NCBI RefSeq assembly: GCF_003019815.1
Contig: NZ_CP027774.1
Coordinates: forward strand, 744,001-808,000
Source of the DNA: Variovorax sp. PMC12
GTDB lineage: Bacteria > Pseudomonadota > Gammaproteobacteria > Burkholderiales > Burkholderiaceae_C
Direction of reading: 5' to 3'
Length of the DNA stretch: 64,000 nt
Below the pieces are notes generated by a model that saw only the letters and a list, made by a program, of their open reading frames with translations, had not been told where the DNA came from and searched no databases. Within the stretch, counting starts at the first letter, position 1, and every line of letters starts with the position of its first letter. The translations under genes and the position numbers were made by a program. This document shows positions 9,154-17,954 of this stretch, piece after piece.

Positions 9154-10589
9154 CGATCCGACCCGAAACGCAGGTCCTGCCGGCACCGGCCATGACCATC
9201 GGCGGTCGCGCGGTGCGGGCCACACAGACATTCGACGTGGTCGACCCTGCCATCGGCCAGGTGTTCGCGCAGGCGCCCGATGCGAGCGATGCGCAGCTCG
9301 ATGCCGCCGTGCAGGCGGCACGCGATGCCTTTCCCGCCTGGGCGGCACTGCCCTGGGGCGAGCGCCAGGCCATGCTGGCCCGTGTGGCGGGCATCTACAT
9401 GGCCAACCAGGAAGAACTGGCGAGGCTCCTGACGCGCGAACAGGGAAAGCCGCTGGCGCGTGCCCGCTCCGAGGTTGCGGTGGCCGCGCACTGGTATGCC
9501 GAGTTTGCGAAGATGGCGCTGCCGGAGCTGGTACTGCAGGACACCGCGCAAGCCCACGTGGCGGTGCGCCGCGTACCGGTGGGAGTGGTGGGGGCCATGG
9601 TGCCGTGGAACTACCCGGTGGTGCTTGCCGCCTGGAAGATTGCGCCGGGCCTGCTCGCCGGCAACACGATGGTGCTGAAGCCCTCGCCGTTTACGCCGCT
9701 CGTCACGCTGCGCCTGGGTGAGTTGCTGCGCGAGGTCCTGCCGCCCGGCGTGCTCAACATCGTCAGCGGAGGCGAATCGCTCGGCCCGCGAATGTCGGCG
9801 CACCACGGCTTCGACAAGCTCTCGTTCACCGGGTCGTCAGCCACGGGCCGCGCCGTGATGCGTAGCGCCTCCGGCACGCTCAAGCGCCTGACGCTGGAGC
9901 TGGGCGGCAACGACGCCGCCATCGTGATGCCCGACGTCGATGTCGACGCGGTGGCCAAGGAATTGTTCTGGGGCGCCTTCGTCAACAGCGGGCAGATCTG
10001 CATCGCCGCCAAGCGCCTCTACATCCATGAGGCGATCTATGCGCGCATGGCGAAGGCGCTGGTGGCACTGGCTGAAGCCACCCGCATGGCGCCAGGCGAC
10101 GCGGAGGGCGCGGAACTGGGGCCCGTGCAGAACCGCCGGCAGTTCGACCGGCTGCGCGAGCTGCTGGCCGACTGCCGCCAGCGCGGTTTGCGGCTGCTCA
10201 GCGGCGGCGAGCCCGCGTCCGGACCCGGCTATTTCTTTCCGGTGACGCTGGTCGACAACCCGCCGGACGACGCCCGCGTCGTGCGGGAAGAGCCTTTCGG
10301 ACCGATCCTGCCGCTGCTGAAGTTCCGCGACGTGGACGAGGTGGTCGCGCGTGCGAATGCGTCGGAGTATGGGTTGGCAGGCTCGGTCTGGTGCCGCGAC
10401 GAAGCGCAGGCGCTGGCCATCGCGCGGCGGCTGGAAACCGGGACGGTCTGGATCAACGAGATCCAGACCGCTTCGCCGCACAAGCCCATGGCGGGCCACA
10501 AGCAGTCGGGGCTGGGGGTCGAGAACGGCCTGGAGGGTTTGATGACCTACACCCAGCCGCAGACGATTTCGCTCAGGCGGGCCGCCTGA
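9150..10589 (+). CDS. NAD(P)-dependent aldehyde dehydrogenase
   Basis: A 479-residue ALDH superfamily member. Candidate catalytic residues are all present: N155 in PWNYP, E250 in LELGGND and C284 in NSGQIC. The ATG overlaps the P450 stop as ATGA, indicating translational coupling. The longer in-frame extension upstream lies inside the P450 gene and is rejected. It probably oxidises an aldehyde derived from the P450 product to the carboxylic acid. The C-terminal QSGLGVENGLEGL segment is typical of the family. Confidence 0.94.
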   Translation: MTIRPETQVLPAPAMTIGGRAVRATQTFDVVDPAIGQVFAQAPDASDAQLDAAVQAARDAFPAWAALPWGERQAMLARVAGIYMANQEELARLLTREQGKPLARARSEVAVAAHWYAEFAKMALPELVLQDTAQAHVAVRRVPVGVVGAMVPWNYPVVLAAWKIAPGLLAGNTMVLKPSPFTPLVTLRLGELLREVLPPGVLNIVSGGESLGPRMSAHHGFDKLSFTGSSATGRAVMRSASGTLKRLTLELGGNDAAIVMPDVDVDAVAKELFWGAFVNSGQICIAAKRLYIHEAIYARMAKALVALAEATRMAPGDAEGAELGPVQNRRQFDRLRELLADCRQRGLRLLSGGEPASGPGYFFPVTLVDNPPDDARVVREEPFGPILPLLKFRDVDEVVARANASEYGLAGSVWCRDEAQALAIARRLETGTVWINEIQTASPHKPMAGHKQSGLGVENGLEGLMTYTQPQTISLRRAA

Positions 10590-10634
10590 GCGCTGCTGAA
10601 GCCCAACACAACCACACGCACAAGAGAACCCATC

Positions 10635-11441
10635 ATGCAACTCAAAGACAAAGTCATCCTCGTCACCGGCGCGGCCAGCGGCATCGGGCGCCAGGCCTGC
10701 CTGACCCTGGCGGGCGGTGGCGCGCGCATTTTCGCGAGCGACCTCGACGGCGCCGGCGCTGCCGAGACGGCAGGCCGTATCGAGGCCGAAGGCGGCAGGG
10801 CCGCGAGCTTTGCGCATGACGTGACCGATGCCGCCGCGTGGACACGCGTGATCGGCGAAATCGAGCGGCAGGCCGGACGGCTTGACGGACTGGTCAACAG
10901 CGCCGGCCTGATGGTCGTGCGGCCATTCAAGGAAACGGACTTCGCGCTCTACCGCCGGCAGCAATCGGTGAACGTCGACAGCGTGTGGCTCGGATGCCAG
11001 GCGGCACAGGCGCTGCTGGCAAGCACGGCTCGAGAAGGCAAGGACCGTGGCACGACGGCCTCCATCGTCAACATCTCGTCCATCCTCGGACAGAAGGGCG
11101 GGAGCATGCATTCGGCCTATTGCACCTCGAAGGGCGCGGTGCGGCTCATGACGAAGGCCCTGGCCGTCGAGTTGGGGCGGCTGCAGATCCGGGTGAACTC
11201 GGTGCATCCGGGCCTGGTCGAAACGCCGCTGGGCATCGGCTCGATGCAGGACATGATCAGCCACGGCGTGCCGCTGCCCTCGATCGAGGCCGCGGTCGGC
11301 ATGGTGGCGCAGCGCACACCGCTCGGGCGCATGGCGCAGCCTGCGGACGTGGCCAACGTGATCGCGTTCCTCTGCGCCGACGAGTCGGCCTACGTCACCG
11401 GCACCGAACTGACGGTGGACGGTGGCTACAGCATCAACTGA
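10635..11441 (+). CDS. Short-chain dehydrogenase/reductase
   Basis: A 268-residue classical SDR. The cofactor motif is TGAASGIG (11-18), the NSAG motif is near 88-91, the catalytic Ser is in NISSI (about 148), and the YxxxK pair is Y162/K166. It is the last gene of the P450 operon and probably oxidises an alcohol intermediate. D36 after the second strand suggests a preference for NAD over NADP. Its 3' end overlaps the convergent AraC gene by 8 bp. Confidence 0.93.
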   Translation: MQLKDKVILVTGAASGIGRQACLTLAGGGARIFASDLDGAGAAETAGRIEAEGGRAASFAHDVTDAAAWTRVIGEIERQAGRLDGLVNSAGLMVVRPFKETDFALYRRQQSVNVDSVWLGCQAAQALLASTAREGKDRGTTASIVNISSILGQKGGSMHSAYCTSKGAVRLMTKALAVELGRLQIRVNSVHPGLVETPLGIGSMQDMISHGVPLPSIEAAVGMVAQRTPLGRMAQPADVANVIAFLCADESAYVTGTELTVDGGYSIN

Positions 11442-12453
11442 GTGCCGGGCCGGTGCGCAGGCGCCGGTACGCGAGCGGCGTCATGCCCGTGGCGCGCTTG
11501 AAGGCGCGATGGAACGCGCTGGGCTCCGAGAAGCCCAGGCGGTAGCCCACCTCGGCCACGCTCAGCTGTGGCTGGTTCAGCAGCCGCATGGCGGTGTCGC
11601 GCCGCAGCGAGTCCACGATGGCGCGATAGCTCTGGCCTTCCTCGTGCAACCTGCGGCGCAGCACCTTGGCCGTCTGGCCCATGGTCGCGGCGAGCGCGTT
11701 GAGGCCTGGCAACTGGGCAATGTCCCAGCGCCGCAGGCAGCGGCGCACTTGCAATGCAAGGGGAACATCCTCGCTGTAGGGCGCCACGCGCCGCAGCGGC
11801 CAATGGAGGATGAAGATCTTCAAGCCTTGCATGTCGGCGACCAATCGGGCTTCGAGCCAGCGCGCGTCAAACGCGATGCGGCTCGGTGTGCCCCGGCGAA
11901 GCGGCGCCTCGAACAAGGTGTCGGCCGGTGCAAGGTCGGGGTAGGACACGGGCAGCGTCACCTCGCGCAGTGCGATTGGCCGCTGCACCATCCACGACAT
12001 GAGACCGATCGCTCCATACAGCAACACCAGGTGGCCGGTCGCGCGGTACCGGTCGGGCGGCGTGAGGTCCACGATTTCCAGCGTTGCGGTGTCGCCCTCC
12101 ACGCGCAGCCTCGGCGCAAAGTCGTCCAGTACGAGGCGGTACAGGCTGCAGCCCAGTCGCATCGCCTCGCCGAGGTTGGCGCAACGCAGCATCTGCCGGG
12201 CAACGAGCAGGAAGGTGCCCACGCGCACCGGCCGTGTGGCGAGGCCCATCATCTCGTCGCGCAATGCGCGCTGCATGCCGCGCAGGGCGCGCGCGAATTG
12301 CACCAGCGTGACCACGTGCGAAGGGTTGTCGAGCTGCGCGGGCGTCAAGTGGCAGCGGCGCAGCAGTTCTTCGGTGTCGCAGCCCCTGGCCTGCGCGGGC
12401 GCGAGCAGCAGGCGCAGGTAGCGCAGGGCAAGGCCGTCGCCGCCGCCTTTCAA
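11434..12453 (-). CDS. AraC-family transcriptional regulator
   Basis: A 339-residue regulator with an N-terminal sensing domain of the Arabinose_bd type and a C-terminal two-helix-turn-helix AraC domain (about 240-339; LSVAEVGYRLGFSEPSAFHRAF). I chose the TTG at 12453 because it forms a TTGA overlap with the stop of the upstream hydratase gene, in keeping with the 4-bp overlap two genes up. GTG codons at 12474 and 12477 are alternatives. None has a strong ribosome site. It sits between the two catabolic operons and is the likely regulator of the repeated 43-bp site. Confidence 0.88.
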   Translation of the reverse strand: MKGGGDGLALRYLRLLLAPAQARGCDTEELLRRCHLTPAQLDNPSHVVTLVQFARALRGMQRALRDEMMGLATRPVRVGTFLLVARQMLRCANLGEAMRLGCSLYRLVLDDFAPRLRVEGDTATLEIVDLTPPDRYRATGHLVLLYGAIGLMSWMVQRPIALREVTLPVSYPDLAPADTLFEAPLRRGTPSRIAFDARWLEARLVADMQGLKIFILHWPLRRVAPYSEDVPLALQVRRCLRRWDIAQLPGLNALAATMGQTAKVLRRRLHEEGQSYRAIVDSLRRDTAMRLLNQPQLSVAEVGYRLGFSEPSAFHRAFKRATGMTPLAYRRLRTGPALS

Positions 12454-13325
12454 GTGAACGCGGGGTCGGTCCACCACGGATAGAAGTCGGGCATGCCGGT
12501 GCTCACCTTGTCCGGGAACCTGGCGGGCCGCTTCTCCTTGAACGAGGTCACGCCCTCCGCGCTGTCGGCGGAGCCGCCGCGCGATTCGAGCGCCGCGCTC
12601 TCCAGCCGGTGCGCTTCCATGGGGTGGCTGGCGCCCAGCATGCGCCACATCAGTTGCCGCGTGAGGGCCACGGACACCGGCGCGGCGTTCTCCGCGATGT
12701 CCAGTGCCTTTGCCTGCGCGCGCGCAAGCAGTTCGCCCGGTTCGCACACCTGGCTCACGAGCCCGCCGGCCAGTGCCTCGGCCGCATCGAACACCGTGCC
12801 GCCCAGACTCCATTCGAGCGCCTTCGAAATGCCCGCCACGCGCGGCAGGAACCAGCTGGCGCATGCGTCGGGCACGACGCCCCGGCGCGCGAACACGAAG
12901 CCGAAGCGCGCGTCGCTGGACGCGATACGCACGTCCATCGGCAGCAGCATCGACGCGCCGATGCCCACGGCCGCGCCGTTGATCGCACCGATCAGCGGCT
13001 TGGTGCAGGCAAACAGGCGCAGCGCGAGCACGCCGCCGCCGTCGCGGCCGGGCTCCTCCCCCGGCTCGGGCGCGCGTGCCGGCGACGACGTATCGAAAGC
13101 CCGCGCGCCTTCCGACAGGTCGAACCCCGCGCAGAAGGCGCGGCCCGCGCCGGTGACGACGATGGCGCGCACGGCGTCGTCGGCGTCGGCCAGGTCGAGC
13201 GCCCGGCATAACTCGCGACGCATCAGGCGCGTCATGGCGTTGAGCTTCTCGGGGCGGTACAGCGTGAGCGTGAGGACCGGCCCGGAAAGATCCCAGCGGA
13301 TGGTTTCGAACACTGCCTCGCTCAT
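12450..13325 (-). CDS. Enoyl-CoA hydratase/isomerase (crotonase) family
   Basis: A 291-residue crotonase. The oxyanion-hole segments are AFCAGFDLSEG and GAAVGIGASMLLPMD. Where many hydratases have the second catalytic glutamate the protein has Asp (GVVPDACASWFLP). The WFLPRVAG segment is typical of the family. The ATG overlaps the stop of the acyl-CoA dehydrogenase upstream, and its own stop overlaps the AraC start, so three consecutive genes are coupled. It may hydrate the enoyl-CoA made by the two acyl-CoA dehydrogenases; isomerase activity is also possible. Confidence 0.9.
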   Translation of the reverse strand: MSEAVFETIRWDLSGPVLTLTLYRPEKLNAMTRLMRRELCRALDLADADDAVRAIVVTGAGRAFCAGFDLSEGARAFDTSSPARAPEPGEEPGRDGGGVLALRLFACTKPLIGAINGAAVGIGASMLLPMDVRIASSDARFGFVFARRGVVPDACASWFLPRVAGISKALEWSLGGTVFDAAEALAGGLVSQVCEPGELLARAQAKALDIAENAAPVSVALTRQLMWRMLGASHPMEAHRLESAALESRGGSADSAEGVTSFKEKRPARFPDKVSTGMPDFYPWWTDPAFT

Positions 13326-14455
13326 TGCATCTCCGCCAGCCGCGTCGCCTGGGCCTCGACGTCGCCGAAGAGCTGGTCGATCAGCGTCAAGCGGCGCAGG
13401 CAGTGGCCCACGGCGTATTCCTCGGTCATGCCGATGCCGCCGTGAAGCTGGATGGCTGCGTGGCAGAGGCTGCGGCCATGCCGGCCGATCATCAGCTTGG
13501 CGCGCGCGAGGTCGGCGCGAGCATCGTGCGCATCGAGGCCGTCCGCTGCAATGGCCGCGGCGATCGCCATGCTGCGGCACATCTCGAGGCTGACCAGCAT
13601 CTCCGCCGCCCGGTGGCGCAGCGCCTGGTTTTCGCCGATCAGGCGGCCGAACTGCTTGCGTGTGTTCAGGTAGTCGATGGCGAGCCGGTAGGCCGATTCC
13701 ATGGCGCCCACGGCATCGGCGCAAACCGCCGCGGTGCCAGCCGCCAGGGTGCCCTCGATGGCCTTCAGCGCAGTGGCGCCGTCGCGCGGATCGCCGAGCG
13801 GCAAGGCCGCCGCCGCGCTGAAATGGAGTTCACCGCCCGGCGTGTCGTCCACCATGCGGTGGGGGCGGCAACCCACGCCTTGGGCGGAGGCGTCGACCAG
13901 GAAGAGGGCGAGGCCGTTCGCATCGCCCGGGGCGCCCGCGGTGCGCGCGCTGACCACGAACCGGTGCGCGGCCGTGGCGTGCAACACATTGCACTTGGCG
14001 CCGTCGAGGCGCCATTGGCCGCCGTCCTGCCGTGCCGTGGTCTCCACCCACAGTGCAGCCGGGTGCCCGCCGGCTTCGTCGTGCGCCCAGGCCAGGCGAA
14101 TTTCGCCGCTGGCCACATCGGGCAGCAACTGCGCCTGCACGGCGTCGTTTCCGGCCAGCCGCAGTGCGGTGCCGCCGAGCACGATCGATGCGAGAAAGGG
14201 CTCCAGCGACAGCGCGCGGCCCAGCTCCTGCATCACCGGCAGCAGGTCGACCGCGCCGCCGCCGAAGCCGCCGTGTGCCTGCGGCAACGGAAGCGCGGTG
14301 AGCCCGAGCTCGCCGAGTTGCCGCCACACGGGCTGGCTCCAGCCGGCGGGCGTGGCGGCGATGGCGCGGCGCTGCTCGAAACCGTAGACGTCGCCCAGCA
14401 GGCGGGCCAGGCTGCCCTGCAGCGCTTGCTGCTCTTCGTTGAGTTCGAAGTTCAT
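13322..14455 (-). CDS. Acyl-CoA dehydrogenase, smaller partner
   Basis: A 377-residue FAD acyl-CoA dehydrogenase. Recognisable parts are the N-terminal MNFELNEEQQAL, a short middle beta domain with SGEIRLAWAHDEAGG, and the C-terminal FAD contact LHGGIGMTEEYAVGH. It follows a second acyl-CoA dehydrogenase gene after 6 bp. Such adjacent pairs often form heteromers in steroid- and ring-acid-degrading operons, where one subunit lacks the catalytic base. Whether this one lacks it needs an alignment. Confidence 0.92.
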   Translation of the reverse strand: MNFELNEEQQALQGSLARLLGDVYGFEQRRAIAATPAGWSQPVWRQLGELGLTALPLPQAHGGFGGGAVDLLPVMQELGRALSLEPFLASIVLGGTALRLAGNDAVQAQLLPDVASGEIRLAWAHDEAGGHPAALWVETTARQDGGQWRLDGAKCNVLHATAAHRFVVSARTAGAPGDANGLALFLVDASAQGVGCRPHRMVDDTPGGELHFSAAAALPLGDPRDGATALKAIEGTLAAGTAAVCADAVGAMESAYRLAIDYLNTRKQFGRLIGENQALRHRAAEMLVSLEMCRSMAIAAAIAADGLDAHDARADLARAKLMIGRHGRSLCHAAIQLHGGIGMTEEYAVGHCLRRLTLIDQLFGDVEAQATRLAEMQ

Positions 14456-14461
14456 CGTGAC

Positions 14462-15634
14462 CTACCCCAGGATCGTCTTGGAAAGAATGTCCTTCTGGAC
14501 CTCGCTCGTACCGCCGTAGATGCTGGCCGCGCGGCTGTAGAAATAGCGCATGGCCAGCGGGCCCGCCCAATGCCCGGCGCCCTCGCCGTCGTGCGGGCGG
14601 CGCTCCATGGCCGCGGGCCCCGCGATGCGTTGCAGCAGCTGGGCGATGTCCTGCTGCAGCTCGGTGCCCTTCAGCTTCAGCACGGAAGCGAAGCCGGGTA
14701 CCTTCTGCGCGGTGTCGGGCGACAGCAGAAAGCGCCAGTTGGTGATTTCGAGCGCGCGGATCTCGGCGTCGAGCATGGCGATTTCGCTGCGCAGCCTGGG
14801 GCTGTCGAGCAGCGGCTTGCCGGCCTGGGTGCGCTTGCCGGCGAGTTCGCGGGCATAGTCCAGCCGCTCCCGGCACAGACCCACGTTGGCGATGCCCGTG
14901 CGCTCGTTCATCAGCAGGTATTTGGCGCAGTCCCAGCCGCGGCCTTCCTCGCCGACCAGGTGGTCGAGCGGCACGCGAACCTCGTCGAAGAAGACCTCGT
15001 TCAGGTGATGCTGGCCGTCGATCGACGTGATCGGGCGAATGGTGATTCCCGGCGTGCGCAGGTCGATCAGCAGGAACGAGATGCCGTGCTGCTTCTTGCC
15101 CTCGCTGTCCGTGCGCACCAGCGCGAACACCCAGTCGGCCAGGTGCGCCGTGGTGGTCCAAATCTTCTGGCCGTTGACGACGTACTCGTTGCCTTCGCGC
15201 CTGGCGGAGGTGCGCAGCGAGGCCAGGTCGGAGCCCGAGCCCGGCTCGGAGAAGCCCTGGCAGAACCAGATGTCGAGGTTCGCGAGCTTCGGCATGAAGA
15301 AGCGCTTCTGCGCCTCGGTGCCGAACTTCAGCAGCACCGGCCCGAGCATGCCGACATTGAACACCTGCGGCAATGGCGCGGGTGCGCGAAACAGCTCGTC
15401 GAGCAGGATCAGCCGCTCGGCCTGGCCGAGCTCGGCGCCGCCGAACTCGCGCGGCCAATGCGGCGCCGCCCAGCCTTTCTCGTTGAGGATGCGCTGCCAG
15501 GTCACGGTGTCCTGTTTGCGCGGCGGATGGCCCAGGCGCAGGCGCTCGCGAATGTCTGCGGGGAGCCGGTCTTTCACGAACTGGCGTACTTCGTCGCGGA
15601 ACGCGGCTTGGTCGGGGGTGAGGTCTAGATCCAT
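14462..15634 (-). CDS. Acyl-CoA dehydrogenase, larger partner
   Basis: A 390-residue FAD acyl-CoA dehydrogenase and first gene of the leftward operon. The middle domain shows WFCQGFSEPGSGSDLASL and GQKIWTT, which contact FAD and substrate, and the C-terminus ends GGTSEVQKDILSKTILG, the usual FAD-binding tail. It introduces the 2,3 double bond into an acyl-CoA. The neighbouring second dehydrogenase suggests a two-subunit enzyme. The 192-bp gap upstream, shared with the divergent guaD, carries inverted repeats that may be operators. Confidence 0.94.
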   Translation of the reverse strand: MDLDLTPDQAAFRDEVRQFVKDRLPADIRERLRLGHPPRKQDTVTWQRILNEKGWAAPHWPREFGGAELGQAERLILLDELFRAPAPLPQVFNVGMLGPVLLKFGTEAQKRFFMPKLANLDIWFCQGFSEPGSGSDLASLRTSARREGNEYVVNGQKIWTTTAHLADWVFALVRTDSEGKKQHGISFLLIDLRTPGITIRPITSIDGQHHLNEVFFDEVRVPLDHLVGEEGRGWDCAKYLLMNERTGIANVGLCRERLDYARELAGKRTQAGKPLLDSPRLRSEIAMLDAEIRALEITNWRFLLSPDTAQKVPGFASVLKLKGTELQQDIAQLLQRIAGPAAMERRPHDGEGAGHWAGPLAMRYFYSRAASIYGGTSEVQKDILSKTILG

Positions 15635-15678
15635 CGAGCGGGTGGCTGTGCCTGAGAGTTGCCTCGAAGGATCATAGC

Positions 15679-15696
15679 CGATGACTCGTCATTGGA
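15679..15696. promoter_or_regulatory. Inverted repeat upstream of the acyl-CoA dehydrogenase operon
   Basis: CCGATGAC-TC-GTCATTGG is an 8-2-8 inverted repeat with one mismatch, 45 bp upstream of the larger acyl-CoA dehydrogenase start. It shares CAATGAC with the 43-bp repeated site but otherwise differs. Role as an operator is inferred from position and symmetry. Confidence 0.4.
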
Positions 15697-15759
15697 TCAA
15701 CCATTTGAGGATGTGGTGGCGGATGGGCTCCGCATTCGGCAATGCCGGGAGTGCGTTCG

Positions 15760-15778
15760 GCATATAGCACTCATATGC
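15760..15778. promoter_or_regulatory. Inverted repeat upstream of guaD
   Basis: GCATAT-AGCACTC-ATATGC is a perfect 6-7-6 inverted repeat about 49 bp upstream of the guanine deaminase start, inside a locally AT-richer patch. It is a candidate operator for a purine-responsive regulator; no regulator gene lies beside it. Confidence 0.4.
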
Positions 15779-15826
15779 GCATGGAAATTGCGGTTGTCCG
15801 GGGCTCGATTACCCTCCGCATCCACG

Positions 15827-17113
15827 ATGAAAAAAGCCTACCGCGCCTCCCTCCTGCGATTCGACGCCCACGGCCAGCCTGTTTTCGATGAAGACGGCCT
15901 GCTGGTCGTCGCCCCCGACAGCACCGGCCGCCAGCGCGTGCTCGATGCGGGCAGCCATGCCGCCGTCGCGCCGCGCCACCCGGACGCCCACACGACCCAC
16001 CTGCCCGGGCGCATCCTCGCGCCGGGCTTCGTGGACATGCACATCCATTTCCCGCAGACGGACATCATCGGCTCGCCCTCGCCGGGGCTGCTGCCTTGGC
16101 TCGAGAACTACACCTTCCCCGAGGAAAGCCGGTTCGCCGACCCCGCGCACTCGAACGAAGTGGCCGACGTGTTCTTCGACGAGCTGCTGCGCAACGGCGT
16201 CACCACCTCGCTGACCTTCGCGACCTCGCACGTGGCCTCGGTGGATGCCTTCTTCGAGGGCGCCCGGCGCCGCGGCCTGCGCATGATCACGGGCAAGGTG
16301 CTGCAGGACCGCAACTCGCCCGACGGCGTGCGCGACCAGACCGAGCAGAGCCTGATCGACAGCGAGGCGCTGATCCGCAAGTGGCACAACACCGACCGGC
16401 TGGGCTATGCCATCACGCCGCGTTTCGCGCCCGCGAGCACCGATGCGCAGATGCGCGGCGCGGGCGAACTGGCGGCCAGGTACGCCGACACCTGGATCCA
16501 GTCGCACGTGGCGGAGAACCGCGACGAAGTGAGCTGGGTGCGCGAGCTCTACCCGAAGGCGCGCTCCTACCTCGACGTGTACGCCGGCTTCGGCCTGATG
16601 CGCGAGCGTGCGGTGTACGCGCACTGCATCTACCTCGACGACACCGACCGCGCCTTGCTGCGTGACACGAAGACCGCCGCCGCGGTGAGCCCGACCAGCA
16701 ACCTGTTCCTGGGCAGCGGCTTCTTCGACTTTGGCGCGGCCGACCGCGTGGGCTATCCCTACGGACTGGCCAGCGACGTGGGCGGCGGCACCAGCTTTAG
16801 CCCGTTCCACACGATGATGGCCGCCTACTACGTGGGCCGCGAGGGCCAGACCAAGACCGGCCTGAGCATCGCGCCATCGGAGCTCTGGTGGCGCCACACC
16901 GGCGGCGCCGCGCGCGCGCTGGGGCTCGACGGCGTCATCGGCAACCTGCAGCCCGGCTGCGAAGCCGACTTCCTGGTGCTCGACCCGGCGGCCACGCCGC
17001 TGCTGGCGCGCAAGACGAAACGCGCCGACACCTTGGAGGAAATGCTCTTCGCGATGATCGTGCTCGGCGACGACCGGGTGGTCGAGCGCACGGTGATCTC
17101 GCAGGCTGGCTGA
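15827..17113 (+). CDS. guaD: Guanine deaminase
   Basis: A 428-residue amidohydrolase that converts guanine to xanthine and ammonia in the cytosol. Metal ligands are visible: H72 and H74 in VDMHIHFPQTD, a His in SHVAENRDE, a His in AHCIYL and the Asp in LASDVGGGTSFS. The PQTD segment after HxH is typical of guanine deaminases. The start MKKAYRASLL is chosen because sequence upstream is an operator-like, non-coding stretch. The next gene also handles nucleobases, but there is no sign of a shared operon. Confidence 0.93.
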   Translation: MKKAYRASLLRFDAHGQPVFDEDGLLVVAPDSTGRQRVLDAGSHAAVAPRHPDAHTTHLPGRILAPGFVDMHIHFPQTDIIGSPSPGLLPWLENYTFPEESRFADPAHSNEVADVFFDELLRNGVTTSLTFATSHVASVDAFFEGARRRGLRMITGKVLQDRNSPDGVRDQTEQSLIDSEALIRKWHNTDRLGYAITPRFAPASTDAQMRGAGELAARYADTWIQSHVAENRDEVSWVRELYPKARSYLDVYAGFGLMRERAVYAHCIYLDDTDRALLRDTKTAAAVSPTSNLFLGSGFFDFGAADRVGYPYGLASDVGGGTSFSPFHTMMAAYYVGREGQTKTGLSIAPSELWWRHTGGAARALGLDGVIGNLQPGCEADFLVLDPAATPLLARKTKRADTLEEMLFAMIVLGDDRVVERTVISQAG

Positions 17114-17192
17114 GGCTCGAGAGGGCGAGCCCACCCATGCCACAATCGCCGACCCAGCGAGCGCGGCGAAACCTCTTCCAGGAACACCGCGG

Positions 17193-17270
17193 AACCGGCT
17201 TTGCCGGGCCGCTGGTGTTGCCCCTTGAGGGGTTGGCGTAGCGACACGAAGTGCGCGAAGACTGGGGTGT
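17193..17270. repeat. Intergenic repeat element with stacked hairpins
   Basis: Within about 78 bp there are three small palindromes: CCGGC-TTT-GCCGG (17195-17207), CCCCT-TG-AGGGG (17221-17232) and the CACGAAGTG/GCGCGAAG part. From memory, elements of this shape recur between genes in Variovorax genomes; that is recall, not a search result. The element ends within about 10 bases of the dcd start codon. Confidence 0.5.
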
Positions 17271-17276
17271 TTTTCA

Positions 17277-17843
<567 letters not shown>

Positions 17844-17954
17844 CCCGCCGCCGCGCCTTTCGCTGACGGCCGGTTACCCCGGTGGCCGCCGGGACAAGTA
17901 CCATCCTCCGGTCACCGGCGACAACTCCTGCAAAAGGCCGGTAAGGAGCGTGCG

